64,000 bases of DNA from Bacteroidetes Order II. bacterium (GTDB taxonomy: Bacteria > Bacteroidota > Rhodothermia > Rhodothermales > UBA2364). Below, one piece after another: positions 34,574 through 44,318 of this stretch. The notes beneath the pieces are model-generated. The model was not told where the DNA came from and ran no database searches. It saw only the letters and a list, made by a program, of their open reading frames with translations. The first letter of the stretch is position 1. Each line of letters begins with the position of its first letter. The DNA lies in contig JAEUSQ010000039.1 of assembly GCA_016788705.1 (NCBI GenBank), positions 310,001-374,000 of the forward strand, read 5' to 3'. Both the position numbers and the translations under genes were made by a program.

Positions 34574-37500
34574 TTAGCGCCTCACCACCATTCGCAACGA
34601 TTTCGCAGCCGAAGCCGTTTCCATCCGGACAAAGTATAAGCCATTGGGTAATTTCTCGGTATTTAGCGACAACCGATGCTCCCCAGAATCAAAAAGCGTA
34701 TCATTGGTTATGGTCTTCACTTTTCGGCCCAGCACGTCATATAGTGCGACCCGAATCTGTTCGCTCTGTGCCAACTTGAACGAAATTGTCGCCTGTGCCT
34801 GAACCGGGTTGGGATAGACCGACAAGAGGCCTGTTTCCATCGGAACCTGATCTTCTTCAATTCCAACACTTGAACCTGAAACCGTTACACGAGCATAATG
34901 GGTGCCCCCAACCCCATCTCCAACCACATAAAAGAATTGATCATTGCCGGAAAGTCCCTGATTAAATATATATTGCAAACGCCCATCAGGTTGCCAAATC
35001 AGTTTCCCCTTCTGTGCCCCAAAGACCCCCAAAACCCTTAAGCGGTCAGCATCAGGATCGCGGTCGTTGTCTAATACATTGATCGTATATGAATGATCTT
35101 TTTGGAGTACAAGTACGTCCTCTTTGGCGATTGGGGCGGAATTGGTTACTGGATTAAGGACAAATGCACGGGTCTGGCCATTTAAAAGACCATAGCCCAC
35201 AATGGCTCCGTTCCTATTAACATCTCTCGCCTCCTTCAATACCCATCCCGAATTGGCCGGAATAAGGCTATTGAGGTCGAAGGTTTGGTCATCCAACCAT
35301 AATACCGCTCTTGTACTCAGTGCTGCGGTGGTATAGAATTTTTCCATCCGGCCAGAGAAAGCCACTTGATGTGGATGGATGTCTGGGAGCAAGCGGTCTG
35401 CATGCGTTTTATCAAGAAGTGAACCACTCAACGTGCCAGCACCTACAATCCAACCCATATCATTGATCCCATAAGCTTCCGAGAAGTTACCGGAAAGTGA
35501 GGGTAATGGAACTACGGCATTATCATCCCAGCGAATGGCGCGCACGTTGTCTCCTGCTTGGCTACTACCAACCATCACGTTAAGGTTGTTGATGCGGTAG
35601 GCCCGGCTGTCTCCGGCAAAAACCGTAGTATTACGAAACGCTTGGGCTGCACCTGCGCCATCATAGACCAAACCCGCCACCACACCTGCCAAATTAATAT
35701 CAAAAGCTTCACTTTGGGGCTTTTCACCAAAGTTGTGTATGTTTTCCATTTTTCCCGCAAAGGTGAAGGCCTGCATATGATTATTGTTATCAAACGAAGC
35801 GCCTACGACTTTACCGTCGTTCGAAACTGCATTTCCGATGCTAAATCCACCTCCCAAATGACCCAAAAACTGGATGGGCGCCAATGGGTCGGATGCACGC
35901 CATAAGAAAGCTTCATCTGTACCTCCGGGAGCACGCATAAATCCGGTGACGATACCCGTTTCGCTAAGCCCCAAAGCCTGGCCCACCGAATTTCCTAACA
36001 GCGTCATACCTTTGCTATTCCAAAAGAAAGCCCTGTCTTGACCTATTGCATTTTTCGTAACCCCAATAATTTCGCCTGCATCATTGATTCCCCATGCACG
36101 GGCGGCATTTCCAAGCGATTGTACTTCTGTTAATCGGTAGGTAATGGCTTGTACCTGAACCTGAACACGGGCAGAAGCGGTTCCTCCTTTGCCGTCTGAA
36201 ATCGTGTATTCAAATTCATCGGTTCCCATAAACCCCCGATTGGGTACATAGGTAATGGTTTCATTTGAATTGACTGTAGCCACACCATTTAGCGGCAATA
36301 GACCGCTCAACGACACCGAAAGTTGGTCCCCGTCCAAATCTTGGTCATTTTGTAAGACCATAATGGTTACAGGCAGGTTCATGTTGGTGGCGGCGGCATC
36401 GTTTATGGCAAGGGGTACACGGTTCGGATTACGTCTTATGGTTAAGGTAACTGTTACCAGATCCGAGAACGCGCCAACTGCATCTTGCGCACGATACGTA
36501 AAACTGGCCTCTCCAAAAAAGCCGGGGGCGGGTACAAACTGGAGCGCTCCGTTTGCGGAAAGCGACAGGGTTCCCGAAGATGTTGTATTCACCAACCGTG
36601 CAGCAAGTGCATCCCCATCTGTATCTACGTCATTCCCTAATACACCGGGGGCGGGAATATTGATGAAGGTGGCAAACCCCGCCTCGAAGGCATCCGAGAA
36701 GGCAACTGGCGGATCATTAACAGGTTTAACCTCTACAGAAACCGTTACAGGTAGCGAAACCAAATGGCCAGTATCCCGAACGCGGTATCTAAACTGATCG
36801 AATCCATTAAAATCCTTGCTGGGCATATAACGGATTTCATTATTGACCACTTCCGCACCTCCATGATTCGGCAGGGTATCCAACAATATGGTCAAGGGAT
36901 CATCATCTGGGTCTGTATCGTTCCGCAATACTGGAATCAGAACGGCTTCATCTTCCAAGGTTTGTACTTGGTCTGCGCTGGCAATCGGTGCAGCATTGGC
37001 ATTCTCAATGTTAATCGTCACTTTGGCCGTATTCGACTTCCCACCGAAGGGATCTAAGGCTGCATAGGTAAATACTTCTTCGCCAATAATATTGCGGTTA
37101 GGGGTATAAACCAGTTGCCCTTGCCCATTGGTGGACAATATCCCTTTTGAGGGTTGCAGCATGACACCAACCGAAAGAGGGTCTCCGTCTGCATCTCGAT
37201 CATTCGACAACAGATTAAGTACCACCGAAGCATTTTTACTGGTTGTTGCAACATCATCTACAGCAATAGGCGGATCATTAACAGGTGTTACCGTAACTTG
37301 AATGCTTGCATGATTAGACTTCAGGCCCGCAGGATCAACCGCGACATAGCCAAACGAATCGAGTCCGTTAAAATCTGGCTTGGGTGTATAACGCAACAAG
37401 CCATTTTGAAGTCGTGACACCGAGCCATTTATTGGCTGCGTAAAAGAATCTATCTGTAGTACATCCCCATTGGGATCACGGTCATTGGTCAAGACATTGA

Positions 37501-40500
37501 TGTCCACTGCTTGGTCTTCCGACGTACCCAATTGGTCGTCGAAAGCAATAGGTGGGCGGTTGGGATTCTGCCCGATATCTATCGTAACGGTAACTGGTGT
37601 GGAGGTAGCACCTGCCGCATCTCGTGCGCGATAGGTAAACGTTACCTCCCCCGAAAAGTCTTTGGCAGGCGTGTAGGTAAAGCCACCGTTTTCTTGCAAC
37701 ACCAAGTCGCCCGTTACGGGTTTGTTTTCTACGATTGCCACCAATTTATCGCCCACATCTGGATCACTATCATTTTCCAATACACCCGGAGCCGTTACGG
37801 TCAGCGCTTTGTTAAATGCTGTATTATAGGTATCGTCCATCCCTTTCGGTGGATCGTTTACCGGACGAACGAGGATAGTAACACGTGCTATGCCCGATCT
37901 GGCTCCTGCGGCATCCTGAACCATATAGGTAAAGAAGTCTTGGCCATTGAAATTCAGATTGGGTTGATACCGGAGTATCCCATTGGGCAAAAGGCTTACT
38001 GTTCCATTACCTGGATTGGTAAAGTTTGCAACGATCAAAGCATCATTTTGATCGGTATCCACATCGTTAGATAAAACAGCAATATTGATGGCCACGTCTT
38101 CATCGGTAGTGACTTCGTCATTGACCGCATTTGGAGGATCGTTGACGGCACGGACCGTGATGCGCACAATACCGACATTGGATAAATTTCCAGCCACATC
38201 CCTCGCTTGATAGGTAAATTGATCCGTACCATTAAAATCCGTATTTCCAATGTACCTCAGCGCACCCTGCTGATCAAGCAAAAGCCCATTTTGTGGCTGA
38301 GTTAGTACTATAACCGTTAAAAGGTCATTCTCTGGATCTGTATCATTTGCCAAAAGGTTTAGCGTGACAAACGTGTCCTCATTGACTACCACCTCATCAT
38401 TCACGGCTATAGGCGCACGGTTTTGCGCTGCCTGTACCTGAATGTTCACCGTAGCGGTGTTGGATCGCGCCCCACTTGCATCTTGCGCCTGATAGGTGAA
38501 AGTAACTGTTCCAAAAAATCCGACTGGAGCCGAATAGCTAAAGCCTCCGTCAGTCCGGAGTACTGCACTTCCAGTGGTGGTGTTGGATACCAAAATGGCC
38601 GTAAGTGATTCTTGCTCTACGTCCGAGTCGTTGTCAAGAACACCCGCAGCCGCCACCTCCAATGTCGTCCCTGCCGTCGCTTGATAGGCGTCGTTAGTGG
38701 CAACGGGTGGGTCATTTACTGGATTGACAGTAATGGTGACAAGAACGATTGCCGAAGTTGCACCGGACGGATCTATGGCGCGGTACGTAAACCGATCGGT
38801 TCCGAAGAAGTTTAGGTTGGGTATATACACCCTATTGTTTTGTGGATCAACGCTCAACGTTCCATTTCCGGGTGGCGACATCACCTCTACCGTTAGCAGG
38901 TCGCCATCTACATCGGAGTCGTTTTGGAGCAAGTTTAACAAAACCTGTGTGTCTTCGTTGGTGGTATAGAGGTCAGCAACGGCTACAGGTGGATCGTTTA
39001 CTGGACGAATGGTGATGGAAACGGTTGCCACATTCGAGAGCGCACCCAACGGATCTTTGGCACGATAAGTAAACGTATCCAACCCATTGAAGTCTTTATT
39101 GGGTGTATAAACCCATTGCCCTTGTTGATTGGTGGATAAGGTTCCTTTGGTTGGTGGGCTGACCAATTCTACCGTTAAGGGGTCTTGATTGGGGTCACTA
39201 TCATTTGCCAGCACATTCAACGTTATCGCAACATCTTCGTCTGTGCTCAATTCATCGTTTGTCGCAATGGGTGGGCGATTGGGATTGGAACCGACCGAGA
39301 CCAAAACCTGTGTGGTAGCAGAACGCGCATTCGAGGGGTCTTTGGCTTGATATGTAAACGATACATCGCCCGAAAATCCCGTTGCTGGCGTATAGGTAAA
39401 TCCGCCATTTGCTTGCAAGGCCAACGTTCCTGATGTGACCGTAGTGATCAAAACGGCCTCAAGTGCGTCCCCATCCACATCATTGTCATTCCCCAAAACA
39501 CCCGGTACAGCGACATTTAAAGTAGTATTAAAGTTGGTTTGATACGCATTGGCATTCGCTATTGGTGGATCGTTTACCGGACGAATGGTGATAGAAACCT
39601 TTACGGCCACAGAACGTGCGCCCTCGGTGTCTTGCACCAAATACATGAATTCATCGGTTCCGTGATAATTGGGATTCGGTTTATATATCCGCTGGCCTTG
39701 TTGGTCGAAGTTGAATGTACCATTTTGGGGTTCGGATGTAATCACAACCGTCAACGCTCCGCCTTCTATATCCGAATCGTTCTCCAACAAATTCAGCAAA
39801 ATGGAGATATCTTCATCGGTGGTATATTGGTCTGCAAGGGCTATTGGTGGATCGTTTACGGGTGTCACCGTGAGGCTGACCGTTGCCGTATTGGAGCCTG
39901 CCTGCGAAGGGTCTTTGGCTTGGTAGGTGAAGCTATCGGAGCCATTAAAATTTTTGTTTGGCGCATAAGTTAAGACGCCATTTACAACCGTAAGCGTGCC
40001 ATTTTTAGGATTGGTGATGGGTTGAGCCGTAAGCAGATCGTCATCAATATCCTTGTCATTGCCTGTTAAGTCTAAGGCCACAGGTGTATCTTCTGGCGTG
40101 GTTACTTGATCATTCTCGGCAACAGGCGCATCATTCACCGGACGAATGGAAAGGGTTACGGTTGCGGTATTAGATTTTGCGCCTTGTGGGTCGGTGATCG
40201 AGTACGTAAAACTATCGTTGCCATTCAGGTCTTTATTGGGTGTATAAACCCAAATGCCTTCCTGATTGGGGGCGACGCTTCCTTTTGTTGGCGAGGTTTC
40301 GATCTTGACCAATGCGTCTGAGAAGGTGTAATTTTTGTCGGGGTCTTCATCGTTCGAGGTCAAAGCCAACGAAACCGCCACGTCTTCATCGGTCTGATAC
40401 GTGTCATTATTCGCAACCGGAGGATCGTTTACTGGACTTACGGTAATGGTTACGGTCACGGTTGCCGAAACGGCACCTGAAGGGTCTTTTGCTCGATAGG

Positions 40501-43500
40501 TAAATTGATCAACCCCATGAAAGTTTGTATTGGGCAGGTAGAATCGTTGTCCTTCTTGATCCAGAAAAACCCGTCCATTGCTGGGCTGGTCCACCAGTTC
40601 CACTGTCAGCACATCGCCATCCACGTCTAAGTCGTTTTCGAGCAGATTTAGCAATACCTGCGTATCTTCGTTGGTAACATACTGATCGGCGGTGGCGGTG
40701 GGTGCATCATTTATCGGACGAACAGTAATGCTAACAGCGGCCTCGTTGGAGTTTGCACCGGATGGATCTTTTGCAATGTAGGTGAAAGAGTCTGTGCCGT
40801 TAAAGTCTTTTTTGGGCGTATAGACCAATTGTTGCTGCTGATTAAAAGAAAGGGTTCCATTTTTGGATTGTGTAAAACTCGCAATCGTAATGGGGTCTTG
40901 GTTTGGATCGGTATCGTTGGCTGTAAGGCTGAGTATGGTAGGGGTATCCTCATCGGCGACAACCTGATCAGGAAAGGCAACGGGGGGCTGGTTGGGATTT
41001 TGCCCAACACTCACAACAACCTCTACCACGTTGGAACCAACGCCCGATGGATCCCGCGCAAAATATCCAAACACCACATCCCCCGTAAAGTCTTTAGCCG
41101 GATCGAAGGTAAAACTCCCGTCTTCAAGTAGGGTCAGTACCCCCGAAGCTGGATTGGTCTCCCGTATTGCGACCAAGGTTTCGCCATCGGGGTCGCTGTC
41201 ATTTTTCAAAACTCCCGGTGCTTCCACAATAAGTTGTTTGTTAAACTCGGTTTGGTATCGGTCCGACTTCGCAACGGGTGCATCATTTACTGCATTGATT
41301 TTAATAAAAACCGTTGCTAAATTGGATAAGGCTCCTGCGGGGTCTTTTGCTTGGTAGGTAAATTGGTCTTGTCCGAAGAAGTTCAGATTAGGCGTATAAC
41401 TATATTGTTGTGTTTGTTGCGAAAAAGACAATGTGCCACTCTGGGGTTGTGTGACAACCTGAACCGTGAGCGGGTCGTTGTCTAAGTCCGAGTCGTTTTT
41501 TAACAAATCTAACGTTATTGGGGTATCTTCATTGGTAGAAACGCCATCGTCTTTCGCAACGGGTGCATCGTTAATGGGGTTTATGGTGATGGCTACGGTA
41601 GCAAAGGCCGAAATCGCGCCACGAGCATCCTTGATATTGTAGGTAAAAGAATCCGACCCAAAAAAATTGGCATTAGGTACATAAACCAATTGCTGTTGTT
41701 GGTTCACAACAAAAGTACCATTTTGGGGATTTGTTCTTTCGTTTAGGGAAAAGGTGTCTTGGTCTGGATCGGTATCGTTGGTCAGCAATTGCAACAGCGG
41801 GAACGAGGTGTCTTCGTTAATGACCATTTGGTCGTTATTCGCAACGGGTGGGGCATTGGCAGGAGCGGATGAATCTATCCTTAGGAAAACCGTTCCTGCA
41901 TTTTGGTTAACGCTCCAAGTCTTGCCTTCTCCCAAGGTGGGCAAGGTATAGGTAGGCTTATTATTAATCAGGTTCGTGGCTTCGATAATGGTAAAAACCC
42001 GTCCCACAGGCTCATTGGCAACAGATCCATCCACGTCTATGACTTCCACCGTTCCCGATAAATCAAACGTCCCACTCACTTTCAACAAGTCTTGTTGGTT
42101 ATTGGCAAGATCAATCCAAAGATTTGTATTTTTGATCGTACCAGTAGCATTTTGTGGAGTAATCGTAAGGGTTCCAAATTTATTATAACCCCCATCATTA
42201 CCGGGAGAGATTTGCCCTAAGTTGGAATGCGTACCAGAAAGAATCAATTCTTGAGACCCAGCGATCGCACCGTCTATGGTATTTGATAAGTTTCCTGAAA
42301 TTTCTAAACTTCCGGTTGCCATCACCAACCGCCCTAAGTTGTCAAAATTTGTACCAATCAAGTTGGAAGCGGCAACAGATGCCCTCTTAGATAAAGCCTG
42401 ATTAATAGGGGAAGCAGTCGTGTTCTCAATAATAAACCAATCTCCATTATTACCGATCCGGTGCGCTTTGCCGTTTTCGCCTTCAATGATTGTTCTTTCT
42501 TGGCTTACGCTTGACGTGTTTTGAATCTCGCCATCCGATAAGATCACCTGAGTACCTGTATTGAAATATGCAGTGCCGCTATTTGTCCATTTGCTTTTGT
42601 TTTCAATACGAAGAATGGCATTGACGTAACTTTCGCCCATTGTTTGAAGTTGTACCCCATTGCCCAGCATATTCGTGGGTGTATCCGTTTCTCCGCTTAA
42701 AAAATTAGTCAATATCTGAACTTCTACTCCTCCGCCTAACAGTCGCCCTGACCTTAAATGCAAATTTTGTGTTAACAAGGATTTATCAATTAAAAGACTT
42801 GCTTCATTAACCGCTGTCTCGTTGGTAAATGTGGCTGTTTTTAAACGGACATTTGCATTTTCGCCAATAATTAGGTTGCCAATATTGATATTTGCGGTGG
42901 CCTCCACGGATGCAGAAGCGCCGGAAAACCGCATTGTTCCACCAATCGCAATAGAGGTATTTTGCTTGGCTTGGGTTTTATTGTGTGTCCCTCCCGGCTC
43001 AAAGACGGTAAAATCCCAGTTGCCGTTTACAAATTCATAATTCCCCTTTCCTGAAAAAGACGCATAGGAAGTGATGCTGTGTTTTTCGTGTGCAGCAACA
43101 AGAAGAAGTGTCCCCCCTTCCTCCACGTGAACACCTGTATTGGAAAACCAGAAAAAGGGATTACCGGGGTTTTCGCTCATTTGCAGGGTAAGCAAACCTG
43201 CTTCCACGAGAATGTCCCCAAACGTCAGCACGCCCGTTAAGTCAACCGAAGCACTACCTGTTTTGGTTAAACGTCCCGAAATATTAATGGTTGTGATGGG
43301 TTCTACAGAAGGATTTGCTTGAAAACGAATACTTTGGTCGCCTGAAAAATAGATTGAGCGGTCTCCGAAATAGGTGGTAATACTCCCACCTTCCGTCCAG
43401 ACGGTCATGGGGCGGTTCACTGGAGCCGTTACGGCAAGGTCGCCTTGATAAAACAAATAAGACTTAACCAACGTGAGTTCTTCACCAGACATTTCACTTG

Positions 43501-43900
43501 CACCAAAAACCGAAACATTGGCGTTATCCAACTTGCCACCATTCCATATAAAACCATCACCTACCGAGTAAAAGCCCCCTTGTATTGTTCCATTTTGGAA
43601 TCGAAGTTTCTGAACCTGTACCGAGGAAGTGGTTGTGAGTAAGATAGCGGGCGAATTGACCGTGAGTTCATTCAGCGAAACAAAATCATTTTCGCCCACA
43701 TGAACGTTTATGTTTCCTTTTTGTAAATCCAGAATGGCCGAGTCTCCTTCTTTAGGAACTCCTATTGGACTCCAGTTTTCAGGATTCCCCCACGCACTTC
43801 CCGACTTACCCGTCCAGGTATAACTGGTTTGTGCACTTAAGGGAGGCGGTATCACAAAGGACAATAAGCCCAATACCCAACAAAATAAGAATGGTCTCAT
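34574..43900 (-). CDS. Giant secreted protein: 21 cadherin/VCBS-like modules, HAF-type repeats, T9SS sorting domain
   Basis: A 3108-residue protein. The signal peptide (LFCWVLGLLSFVIPPPLSAQ) is followed by a beta-helix-like region of about 650 residues (TSYTWTGKSGSAWGNPENW is typical of autotransporter-like adhesins). Twenty tandem ~95-residue modules run from about residue 682 to 2583, each of the pattern PVNDxPVAxxD, TNEDT, NDxDxDGD, YTPNxxFxGxDxFTY, and ATVxITV. Next comes a ~390-residue region of HAF-type repeats (AWGINDAGEIIG, AYGINDMGWIVG). One more module follows (APIAKEDVLVLQ). A C-terminal sorting domain (LSVYPNPVQAQ, YDVLGRKVKTI, GLYFVRME) marks export by the type IX system and anchoring at the surface. 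Many Asp residues in the modules suggest calcium binding. Probably an adhesin or surface-layer protein; no ligand can be named. Confidence 0.93.
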   Translation of the reverse strand: MRPFLFCWVLGLLSFVIPPPLSAQTSYTWTGKSGSAWGNPENWSPIGVPKEGDSAILDLQKGNINVHVGENDFVSLNELTVNSPAILLTTTSSVQVQKLRFQNGTIQGGFYSVGDGFIWNGGKLDNANVSVFGASEMSGEELTLVKSYLFYQGDLAVTAPVNRPMTVWTEGGSITTYFGDRSIYFSGDQSIRFQANPSVEPITTINISGRLTKTGSASVDLTGVLTFGDILVEAGLLTLQMSENPGNPFFWFSNTGVHVEEGGTLLLVAAHEKHSITSYASFSGKGNYEFVNGNWDFTVFEPGGTHNKTQAKQNTSIAIGGTMRFSGASASVEATANINIGNLIIGENANVRLKTATFTNETAVNEASLLIDKSLLTQNLHLRSGRLLGGGVEVQILTNFLSGETDTPTNMLGNGVQLQTMGESYVNAILRIENKSKWTNSGTAYFNTGTQVILSDGEIQNTSSVSQERTIIEGENGKAHRIGNNGDWFIIENTTASPINQALSKRASVAASNLIGTNFDNLGRLVMATGSLEISGNLSNTIDGAIAGSQELILSGTHSNLGQISPGNDGGYNKFGTLTITPQNATGTIKNTNLWIDLANNQQDLLKVSGTFDLSGTVEVIDVDGSVANEPVGRVFTIIEATNLINNKPTYTLPTLGEGKTWSVNQNAGTVFLRIDSSAPANAPPVANNDQMVINEDTSFPLLQLLTNDTDPDQDTFSLNERTNPQNGTFVVNQQQQLVYVPNANFFGSDSFTYNIKDARGAISAFATVAITINPINDAPVAKDDGVSTNEDTPITLDLLKNDSDLDNDPLTVQVVTQPQSGTLSFSQQTQQYSYTPNLNFFGQDQFTYQAKDPAGALSNLATVFIKINAVNDAPVAKSDRYQTEFNKQLIVEAPGVLKNDSDPDGETLVAIRETNPASGVLTLLEDGSFTFDPAKDFTGDVVFGYFARDPSGVGSNVVEVVVSVGQNPNQPPVAFPDQVVADEDTPTILSLTANDTDPNQDPITIASFTQSKNGTLSFNQQQQLVYTPKKDFNGTDSFTYIAKDPSGANSNEAAVSITVRPINDAPTATADQYVTNEDTQVLLNLLENDLDVDGDVLTVELVDQPSNGRVFLDQEGQRFYLPNTNFHGVDQFTYRAKDPSGAVSATVTVTITVSPVNDPPVANNDTYQTDEDVAVSLALTSNDEDPDKNYTFSDALVKIETSPTKGSVAPNQEGIWVYTPNKDLNGNDSFTYSITDPQGAKSNTATVTLSIRPVNDAPVAENDQVTTPEDTPVALDLTGNDKDIDDDLLTAQPITNPKNGTLTVVNGVLTYAPNKNFNGSDSFTYQAKDPSQAGSNTATVSLTVTPVNDPPIALADQYTTDEDISILLNLLENDSDIEGGALTVVITSEPQNGTFNFDQQGQRIYKPNPNYHGTDEFMYLVQDTEGARSVAVKVSITIRPVNDPPIANANAYQTNFNTTLNVAVPGVLGNDNDVDGDALEAVLITTVTSGTLALQANGGFTYTPATGFSGDVSFTYQAKDPSNARSATTQVLVSVGSNPNRPPIATNDELSTDEDVAITLNVLANDSDPNQDPLTVELVSPPTKGTLSTNQQGQWVYTPNKDFNGLDTFTYRAKDPLGALSNVATVSITIRPVNDPPVAVADLYTTNEDTQVLLNLLQNDSDVDGDLLTVEVMSPPGNGTLSVDPQNNRVYIPNLNFFGTDRFTYRAIDPSGATSAIVLVTITVNPVNDPPVATNDAYQATAGTTLEVAAAGVLDNDSDVEQESLTAILVSNTTTGSAVLRTDGGFSYSAPVGFFGTVTFTYQAQDASGARSNTATVNIQVQAAQNRAPIAVNDEVVVNEDTFVTLNLLANDTDPENDLLTVIVLTQPQNGLLLDQQGALRYIGNTDFNGTDQFTYQARDVAGNLSNVGIVRITVRAVNDPPNAVNDEVTTDEDVAINIAVLSNDVDTDQNDALIVANFTNPGNGTVSLLPNGILRYQPNLNFNGQDFFTYMVQDAAGARSGIARVTILVRPVNDPPKGMDDTYNTAFNKALTVTAPGVLENDSDPDVGDKLVAIVENKPVTGDLVLQENGGFTYTPAKDFSGEVTFTYRARDAAGATSTPVTVTIDIGQNPNRPPIAFDDQLGTSEDQAVDINVLTNDRDPNGDVLQIDSFTQPINGSVSRLQNGLLRYTPKPDFNGLDSFGYVAVDPAGLKSNHASIQVTVTPVNDPPIAVDDVATTSKNASVVLNLLSNDRDADGDPLSVGVMLQPSKGILSTNGQGQLVYTPNRNIIGEEVFTYAALDPFGGKSNTAKVTINIENANAAPIASADQVQTLEDEAVLIPVLRNDTDPDDDPLTILLDTLPNHGGAEVVNNEIRYMPSKDFNGFDQFRYRVRDTGHLVSLPVTVSVEVKPVNDPPVAFSDAFEAGFATFINIPAPGVLGNDVDTDGDALAARLVNTTSSGTLSLSANGALQFVPAPGFFGEASFTYRAQDAVGAFSDLVTVTLTIRRNPNRVPLAINDAAATNMNLPVTIMVLQNDQDLDGDQLSVSLSGLLPLNGVATVNSNETITYVPNRGFMGTDEFEYTISDGKGGTASARVQVQVQAITYRLTEVQSLGNAARAWGINDAGEIIGVTKNAIGQDRAFFWNSKGMTLLGNSVGQALGLSETGIVTGFMRAPGGTDEAFLWRASDPLAPIQFLGHLGGGFSIGNAVSNDGKVVGASFDNNNHMQAFTFAGKMENIHNFGEKPQSEAFDINLAGVVAGLVYDGAGAAQAFRNTTVFAGDSRAYRINNLNVMVGSSQAGDNVRAIRWDDNAVVPLPSLSGNFSEAYGINDMGWIVGAGTLSGSLLDKTHADRLLPDIHPHQVAFSGRMEKFYTTAALSTRAVLWLDDQTFDLNSLIPANSGWVLKEARDVNRNGAIVGYGLLNGQTRAFVLNPVTNSAPIAKEDVLVLQKDHSYTINVLDNDRDPDADRLRVLGVFGAQKGKLIWQPDGRLQYIFNQGLSGNDQFFYVVGDGVGGTHYARVTVSGSSVGIEEDQVPMETGLLSVYPNPVQAQATISFKLAQSEQIRVALYDVLGRKVKTITNDTLFDSGEHRLSLNTEKLPNGLYFVRMETASAAKSLRMVVRR
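36150..41860 (-). repeat. Twenty tandem protein modules within the giant gene, with six-module period
   Basis: Coding repeat of about 285 bases per module. Modules 3, 9, 15 and 19 are of a variant type (FN...VLxNDxDxDG in place of NEDT...) and each is followed by a linker of the form NPNQ/R before the next module. Modules 3, 9 and 15 are exactly six apart. Confidence 0.85.
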
Positions 43901-44318
43901 AACGAGAATCGTAATAACGGAAGTAAAAAGAGCAGCTTATCTATGCAAAAAGGTAATCAAGAATACCTTTTATGATTTTGTACGGTTTCGACAGGTCTCT
44001 AGTATGATTCGCTCAGTGCGGAATATAAGATATTTTTTTTCTCCCGAAGTGTACTTTTGTTCCATTGTTTTTTTAAATTGCATCCGGTAAATTTAATGAT
44101 GTCCCTCTGCACAAGGGATATTTTCAAACGACAAAGCCGATCTATTAGCCATTCGGCAAGACATCTAAGTGCTGAAATTACTGTGCTTTAAGCACCCTAA
44201 AATAAAACCCAGCCAACTCGGAAACACTTTATTTTCCAAGTGGCTTGGCCAACTTCCGCTCTTCTGATATGTCCTTACCACTTTTAGGTTTTCGGACAAA
44301 AACCAAAAATTATTGCAC
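43901..44318. other. Divergent intergenic region between the two giant genes
   Basis: 418 bases with no gene recognised. It must hold the promoters of both giant genes, on minus and plus. An A/T-rich segment is seen at about 44020-44050, but no motif is clear enough to call. Confidence 0.5.
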
